From Nymphaea colorata (Eukaryota; Streptophyta; Magnoliopsida; Nymphaeales; Nymphaeaceae): a DNA stretch of 64,000 nucleotides. A program made the translations under genes and the position numbers. Positions 57,701 through 64,000 of this stretch are shown here, piece by piece; position 1 is the first letter of the stretch, and every line of letters starts with the position of its first letter. Where the stretch lies: contig NC_045142.1 of NCBI RefSeq assembly GCF_008831285.2, positions 5,711,501-5,775,500 on the forward strand. Direction: 5' to 3'. The notes under the pieces were generated by a model. That model was not told where the DNA came from. It made no database searches and saw nothing but the letters and a program-made list of their open reading frames with translations.

Positions 57701-60653
57701 TGAGTCCTAAACATTAGAAAAATGGGCAATTAAAATAGTTAAATTTCAAAAGAAGGAATGACTTTGTTTAGTAACTATAAGCTGAATACATACCGCAGGA
57801 AGAATTTCAGGTCCTTCAAAATGGGCTTCAATATACTTCAACAAATCTAAACTCTCCCCAGAGACTTTATTATTATGCTCTAGTGCAGGTACCTATTAAA
57901 AGAGACACATACATAAAATAATGCAAAAAGATTTACAGGGGGCAGAAACTCATAATCAGCTCATCAAGAAAACTAAATGATTTTAATGGAATTATAACTT
58001 ACAAGAAATTGCTCCCATTCTAGGAAACAAAGATGCAGAAGAAATTTCTCCTATTCTAGGAAACAAATATGCAGACAACAAACACTATAAATGACTTTAC
58101 CATGTTAAGGTCAATACGTAGACAAGAACATGAGACACTCAGCTAGTCACTAGCAATGAACTCTATCCAAAAACAAAAGTACTGCAGGCACAGATTCAAA
58201 CTCCTTTACATACATTGGAAATTTTCAGGAGTCTGTTTCTAGGTTTCCAGTATGATGATCATAATCACATGGTTTGATTTGCAATGAATATTTGTATATA
58301 TGTATTCTGCTGTAGCACACAAGAAAATAAATGAAAGACAATAGCAAGTTTTCTAGATATTAGGAAAAGGACTGCAGAAAACAAGAAATATTATACACCA
58401 GTGCACGATATGCTCACTAGTTCCTGAAACCTCTATAACATAGCTCTAGGTAGCAACTGCCTGACATCAACTAACTGATGACAAAGTTCAGTACCTTATT
58501 TGTTGGATACACCTTTTCTTTGTACCAGGCAGGCCTATTCTGAAGATCAATTGGAACCAGCTTGATTGTGTCCTGCAATCCCTGCATAACAGTAGAAATG
58601 GGACGCTACAAACTCAATATCCAAGAGACATAAATGCAGAGAGAGAGGGGCATGTTTGAGTTTCAATTTGAGTGGGAATGAGAGTGGGGGAAACAGGGAG
58701 TAATGATATCATGGTATATGAGCACCCATCTATTCAGTAGGAAAACTAAATGCTTCTGAACACAATGTTTTCCCATCAAAATAACCTGGTAGGACCTTCT
58801 GCAGCCAAAAAACCTCTCTCTCAAAAAATAATTATAGTTCCATCAGAAAAATAATTTAGTAAATATTTATTGCAAGGAAAAAAGGGAACCATAGAAAACC
58901 CAGCTGTTGCCTAGGTCATCATCAACTTATCGGGCCTGGCATTAGCACAAGCCATAAAACAGTTTATTCACCAAATCTGTAACTTTGATGAACGTGAAAC
59001 CAATTGGCTTAAAAAGCAATTGGAGTAAGTACTGACCTTGTAGTTTCTAGCAATCCAGACACGCTGTGCATAGGGGCAAACATAAGATATGTACAATCTG
59101 ATAAAAGCCAAATAAAACTCGTTATATTGCACATATTTTAAGCTGGATGCAGCCTATTCAGTTTCCATATAAATGCCAACATGTTCTTTCAGCAAAAAGT
59201 ATATATATAATTGGCATACCTCGTGGTTCCATCAAAAATAGAAGGTGGTTCAGATGTGGAATCCAGAGCAGGAGGCAGTGTTGTTTGGAACCTACAATGC
59301 AGCATATATATGACCAATAAACATAGTACTGCTAAAAAGATAAACACAGATGAGACCGACATGGAAAATATTGGTATTGGAACTGCATCATTTACTGGCC
59401 ATTACAGTGATTCAGGCTATATCGGCCAATATGAATCAGGTCATTTCAGCATATTTCTTACTTTTTCTATTTTAAAAATAACTGGAAACGCATTTAAACT
59501 GACTAAAAGATGGAAAAAGATAAAATGTTCAATAACGTAGCAAACTGTATAGCTTCAGTGACTCGATGATACTAAATGATATTCACAAAACTAGGTGAGA
59601 TACACATATTGTGTATATGTAACCAGTGCCATTTTTGGACTGAATTTTTTAACCCCAGTTTTCTCACCTACTCTCTCACACACCTTTTCTCTCCACATTA
59701 TTATTTTTCTTTTTCTTTTTTTCTTCTCTACAACCTCAACCAGTCTTCCCACCTATGGATTGCGGGATCCTAGGGAGAACAGTAAATCTGAAAGCTCCCA
59801 ATATACATATGCGTGTGTGTGTGTGTGGAAAATTATGATAAGCATGCAAGTGCGATATGCTCTATCTGAATAGCACAGTAGTCAATATGTTCCTAACAAT
59901 ATGAAGGTGGTCTCCATGTTTGAACTTTGAAAACATAAATTTAGTGGTCACATTTTTCGATGTGTCCATACTCCTTATTTTATATAAGTTTTAAACTCAT
60001 GGTTAGAGCTTTTTCAGTACATAATCTTATCCATGCATCGAACAGGCATGATTTTTCTTTTTGCAAGTTCCTAGGTTTTTTTAAACACGTAGCACAATCA
60101 TGTTCTTACTTCTTATCACATGAATTTAGTAAAATACGAGTTTTCAATTTTTTGTTCCCCTGGGTAGTACAAGAATATCTGTTCCATTGCTTGCTTTTTC
60201 AAAAATAAGAAACCAAGAAACAACCTCCAAACTGTTCGAATCATGATTGTGAACAGACCATCTATTGAGCAAATCATGAGGAGCAGATCATTTTGCCCCG
60301 TGTGCTTTAATTCCAAAAAAAATCGGAACTACTTACTCAGAAAAATGCGGCAAAACTTAGGAAATTTCGTTGCACGTTTGGACTGCAAATTTCCTATCAA
60401 GCCTACTTGTCTAGATAATCGAACTGTGTACCGAACACCCAGTATACGCATACATAGCTACATATATTCTAAAAAGAATCAAACGAAGATAAAAAGAATG
60501 AAAAAAACAATAACAACTGGTCAAGGGTCATCCCTAGCAGCCTGAAGGAATGGAAATTAGTTAAGAGAATATCGGACACAAGATCAGTCAACCAAGAAGT
60601 GCTTAAACAAAAGGAAATGCAGAAGTGGGTAATGAAGCTTACGCTGAGGCCAT
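54799..60653 (-). CDS. GSTL: Lambda-class glutathione transferase, ten coding exons
   Basis: Exons: 60653-60643, 59291-59220, 59097-59037, 58581-58495, 57892-57794, 57706-57598, 57483-57407, 55947-55840, 54985-54905 and a last 54807-54799. All have GT-AG borders and consistent phase, giving 237 residues. The start is MASAFQTTLPPALDSTSE. The thioredoxin-fold half carries YVCPYAQRVW with catalytic Cys35, where typical GSTs have Ser or Tyr. NKVPALEHN has the cis-proline and GESLDLLKY is the glutathione-site region. The helical half has GPFFLGRFSLVDIAYAPF and NKIDAYKQTKQDPEEL, hallmarks of GSTL. Lambda GSTs act as glutathione-dependent reductases on disulphides and glutathionylated flavonoids. 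No transit peptide is encoded, so it is probably cytosolic. The C-terminus is uncertain. Splicing to the 9-nt last exon ends in RFGAK; reading through exon 9 instead adds a 62-residue tail ending at 54719. Confidence 0.9.
56386..56537 (+). repeat. Minisatellite of four ~38-bp units in GSTL intron 7
   Basis: Four consecutive units built on 'agccctatgtcatttg' plus 'tctctacaaccattatcc', with small length differences ('gtgtctc', 'tttgtctc', 'gtgtgtctc'). The copies are nearly identical, so unit number is probably polymorphic. Confidence 0.85.
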
Positions 60654-60744
60654 CGCCAGAAATCGGGATTTGGGACGTAGCCGGAAACCTGGAGGCGGTG
60701 GTTGCGACGTTCTGGCGAGCAATTCCCATGTCGGAATATTAAAT

Positions 60745-60757
60745 ATAAATATAAGTG
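60745..60757 (-). promoter_or_regulatory. TATA-like element upstream of GSTL
   Basis: The minus strand reads 'cttatatttatattta', about 95 bp before the ATG at 60653, which would put transcription start near 60715. If so, the upstream ATGs at 60789 and 60729 lie outside the mRNA. It is a weak call because the region is AT-rich. Confidence 0.35.
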
Positions 60758-60799
60758 GTTGGTAAGCAATGGGACACCGGCACTCTCATGGACTTTCAC

Positions 60800-62770
60800 T
60801 CCCCTTTGATTTTTGGGAAATGTTCTTTTGTGGTCCTTCGTCGAAAAGTTGATTCGTTTTATAAAGTTTTCAATTAAATGTTTATATCAGGCGACCGTTT
60901 GGCGGTTGGCGTATTAATGAATCTACCTTAAATATCAGAATAGATTCATGAAAGAATAAAAATCCAAGATAAATTCATGAATTATATTAATGAATCTACC
61001 CTAAATATTGAAATAGATTCATGCATAACTTAGTCAAAATTACAAAACACGTTTCCTTGCTTAACAGGATGTCAAATGCATGGCCACAATTTTCCTTGAT
61101 TCTAACACGCTAAAAGTTGTTTTTCTCAAGAAAAGACAAATCTTGACAGATTTTTCAACAATTTAAGGAAATCTTAAAAGTAAGATGCAAAAAATGCAAC
61201 AATAAAAAAGGTAATAATAGAAAATGCAAAAAAAAAACATGAAAAAACACGTTTTCTTAGGTTCTGTTTGTTTTAAAAAATACCAGTCTTTTTAAATGTT
61301 ATACGGTTGATCTATTCAGTATAAAACGGTTTTTTTTAGAAAAACCATGTTGAATGTACCATTATTAGTCCGGTAAAATAGTTGCTTATTTGAATTCGAA
61401 TTTGAAACCATATCTGAATTTGATTCTTAAAATTGCAATTAAATCAGACCTAAATCCAACTTTGCTGATAGATATGATACATTTTAGGCATTGGATGGTG
61501 AAGTTAAGATTCGGTTTCAAATATTGAATCGGATGTCTCTATGCAAAGAAATTAACTTCTGAATATTATATAGGCGAAAAAAAGGCAATTGGGACCAAAA
61601 TTTGTTTTTCTTATACAAAAATTTCCAAATTACATGCATCAGCCCATAGGCCCTGATATTAGCCAATACATAAATAAAAAAATTAATTTGATAGAATTTA
61701 TAATATTAGCCAAAACAATTTTTACAACATGGGTTGTTAACACAAGATATTTTAAGTCTAATTCTCGACATTAGTATGTGAAATTAGGTTGCAAATGGTT
61801 CATCTTTCAAATCTTTAAAAGCATCAATTTCAATTTCTTGTATTGTAAAAATAGGGTCACCAGTGCAAGTTAAGTGCCCTGAATAGTACTTTGAGACTAG
61901 ACTTGTGCATGAGACCAGCCTGATGTTCAAAACCCAAGTTTAGGTCCAGCCTAGTCCGGTTATAATAAAAAAAATATTTTTTTAATATAAAATATTTTTT
62001 AATATAAAATATATATTATTAATAAAATAAAAATAATATTAAAAATTATTGGACCAAATCGGGCCCGTCAGGCCGATCCAGGCTGTTTTTTTTTTTTTTT
62101 AACCGGGTATTAGATACATGTTGGGTACCTAGCCCAATGCCAAAGTCGACGTGAAACACCAAAAGCCGACCTTGTACCTTATTGACATGAGCAGTTAGGT
62201 GGGGGTTTCTGCTAGGTAGTGGGGCCTTCCTCGTTCACCCAAAAATTGGGGCGAGAATCAAATGTGACATGCATTAAATCTGATCCATTTGCAGCCAAGC
62301 TTGAAACCGCTTTCGAAGCGTGACAGCCACCAGTGTGTATCGGCCAGACATTGGGCCGTAAATGATTCCGATTCAGATTTGGATTCTGTTCAGAATTTGA
62401 TTTGGATGTAAATATAAAACAGATTCAAATTTTGAAACCGGATTTCGGATCAAATTCATATGTAACTTTTCTTTGTTCGTATTTGGATTCAAATATATGT
62501 ATATCAAAAAAAAAATGGATACTATTAAATCCGACTCTGATCCATTGAGTCATTGACATCCCTAGATATATAAACTAAACAACTATAGCAAGTCCGTGCA
62601 AACTCAATAAGCTATAGAATGGAAAGAGCACGTATACAATGTTCTTCACATTTTCCTCACGGGAAGAGTCGCAGGCCCAAGGACCGCCTCCATGATCACT
62701 TCATAATGGCTTGTTAGTCCGAAATATTGTCTTAAAAATATATGTTTCAAAAAGTGGAAACATCTTAGTG
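60800..62770. other. Intergenic AT-rich DNA beyond GSTL
   Basis: No gene seen. 60905-61030 has two copies of 'aatgaatctacc(t/c)taaatat'. 61050-61260 belongs to the AT-rich 'aaaaacacgttttc' class. 61905-62110 is a GGGCC-type block. 62360-62565 is a degraded TAGGGATG-type element ending 'cattgacatccctag'. Confidence 0.45.
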
Positions 62771-62773
62771 CTT

Positions 62774-63261
62774 GAGATGGACAACGCGAGCTCGACTCGT
62801 TAAAGCTCTGCTTATGAACGAGTTCGAGCTGAGTCATTTGCTTAACGAGTTGAGCTTAAGTTCATGAATCGACTCGTTCAAATAATCGAGTTGAGTTCGA
62901 GTTCACTAAACTCGAATTGTTAAAACTCGACTCGGCTCGAAAATGATGTGTATCAATCTTTTAAATATCCGACTCGTTTTTTAAATTAAAAAACCGGTAT
63001 ATTTACGTTAATTGTTCGTGTAAGTTTTTACAAAAGCTCATTCAAGTTTGTCGAGTCTTAATCAAGTTGAGCTCGATTTATGGCAAAGTAATAGTTCACA
63101 TATTCAAATGACTTTCTCGAGCCTTAATCGAGTCGAGCTCGAGCTCAACAAGTAACTGCTGAGTCTAGCTATTCTCGAGTTCGAGTTCGAGGCTTCATTA
63201 GTCGAGCTGAGCTCGAGCTGGCTGAACTCGGGCTCGGCTAGGCTCATGTTCACCCCTAAGA
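62774..63261. mobile_element. GAGCTCGA-type non-autonomous element
   Basis: It is built of repeated 'gagttcgag', 'gagctcgag' and 'aactcgactcg' words over about 490 bp. The right end 'gctcatgttcacccctaag' is the inverted form of the usual CTTAGGGGTGAACATGAGC terminus of this plant family. The left end 'gagatggacaacgcgagctc' is a degraded match. A second piece is at 24611-24890. There is no coding capacity. Confidence 0.5.
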
Positions 63262-64000
63262 TTGATGATGTAGCTAGTGAGGTAAAACTGAAGCACATCA
63301 ATTTCAAACTTGGCCAAACTCAAGGTGGAACAGAATTCAAGATCGTGGACTCGAACTTAGGACTAGGCATCAGGCCGGCTTAATAAGAAGTTGGGATTGG
63401 CCTGACCTAGGCCGCAGCCCACTCGGCCTGAGTGCCCGAAACCTGGGTCTGAGATCTGAGCTCATTAAAATAAAAAATATTTTAAATACAATTAATTTGC
63501 GTAAGTGTACTAACTTTCTATCCGCATTTATGATTTTGCATAATTTTTTGAAAGAAATTTCTATTCACTCCAGATTCTTGGACATGCATCGTTGTAATCT
63601 AGCCCTTAAGGTTACAACTGTGAATGAGTTGCCAATGCACCCATAAAATTTAATTATGTAACACGGTTCAAAATTTGTATGTCAAGAAGAATATCATTTT
63701 AATGGGAACAGAATATACAATGCAAATCGAAATAACGTTTCAGAGTTTTAGATTGCGAGGTTTTTATTGAGTATAATACAACAAGTTTGAAAAATATGAA
63801 AAAAATTATATTTTTTAAAAATTTAAAATCTAAAAATTGAAGAAAAATAAAATAAGTGAGAAAGTAATAACACAAACATAAAAGACAAGTAGATTTGCAA
63901 CAAATAAAAAACAGAAAATGAAAAAAACAGTTTGACATTAAAAAAATAAAAAATGAAAAAAAGTGATAAAAACACGAAAAAAACGTGTTAAAAATTCATT
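63262..64000. other. Intergenic repeat-derived DNA at window end
   Basis: 63360-63450 is a GGCC-rich terminal-type block. 63690-64000 is extremely A-rich ('gaaaaaaacagtt', 'aaaaacacgaaaaaaacgtg') and related to 41290-41590. No gene is supported. Confidence 0.45.

Overview
This window is nuclear DNA from a flowering plant. The protein-coding genes carry GT-AG introns. They include plant-specific families: a receptor-like kinase of the FLS2 type, a Lambda-class glutathione transferase, a hybrid proline-rich protein and a phylloquinone-pathway ligase. The intergenic DNA is AT-rich and full of small inverted-repeat transposons and TA/GA microsatellites. The chitinase gene is strongly C/G-ending at third codon positions and has the class III-like, tulip-bulb type architecture. 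That fits a monocot, magnoliid or early-diverging angiosperm better than a core eudicot, but I cannot name the species.

Layout. Positions 1-8637 hold no intact host gene. The notable item is a 2-kb PIF/Harbinger-like element (1340-3333) with a 3-bp TAA duplication that carries two pieces of a host zinc-finger/PARP-like gene. A small two-exon gene of unknown function lies at 8638-9141 (minus). A GH18 chitinase lies at 12216-13225 (plus). From 13226 to about 25040 there are about 12 kb of transposon-derived and tandemly duplicated AT-rich DNA. A TATA box and a secreted hybrid proline-rich protein follow at 25123-25977 (plus). Another 7.7 kb of repeats leads to an FLS2-like LRR receptor kinase at 33731-37668 (minus). 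The right third holds two long multi-exon minus-strand genes: AAE14 (o-succinylbenzoate-CoA ligase, ten exons, 42300-52867) and a Lambda GST (ten coding exons, 54799-60653). The last 3.3 kb is repeat-derived.

The genes do not form a functional cluster. The chitinase, hybrid proline-rich protein and receptor kinase all belong to families used at the cell surface or apoplast, often in defence. AAE14 acts in phylloquinone synthesis, and GSTL reduces small disulphides or glutathionylated metabolites. I rebuilt exon boundaries by hand from consensus splice sites, kept reading frame and family knowledge; no database search was possible. I saw no tRNA or rRNA gene, CRISPR array or organellar insertion. 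I saw no convincing previously undescribed system. The most unusual items are the gene-capturing Harbinger-type element, the in-frame retainable intron of the small unknown gene, and the GC-rich island inside AAE14 intron 4.
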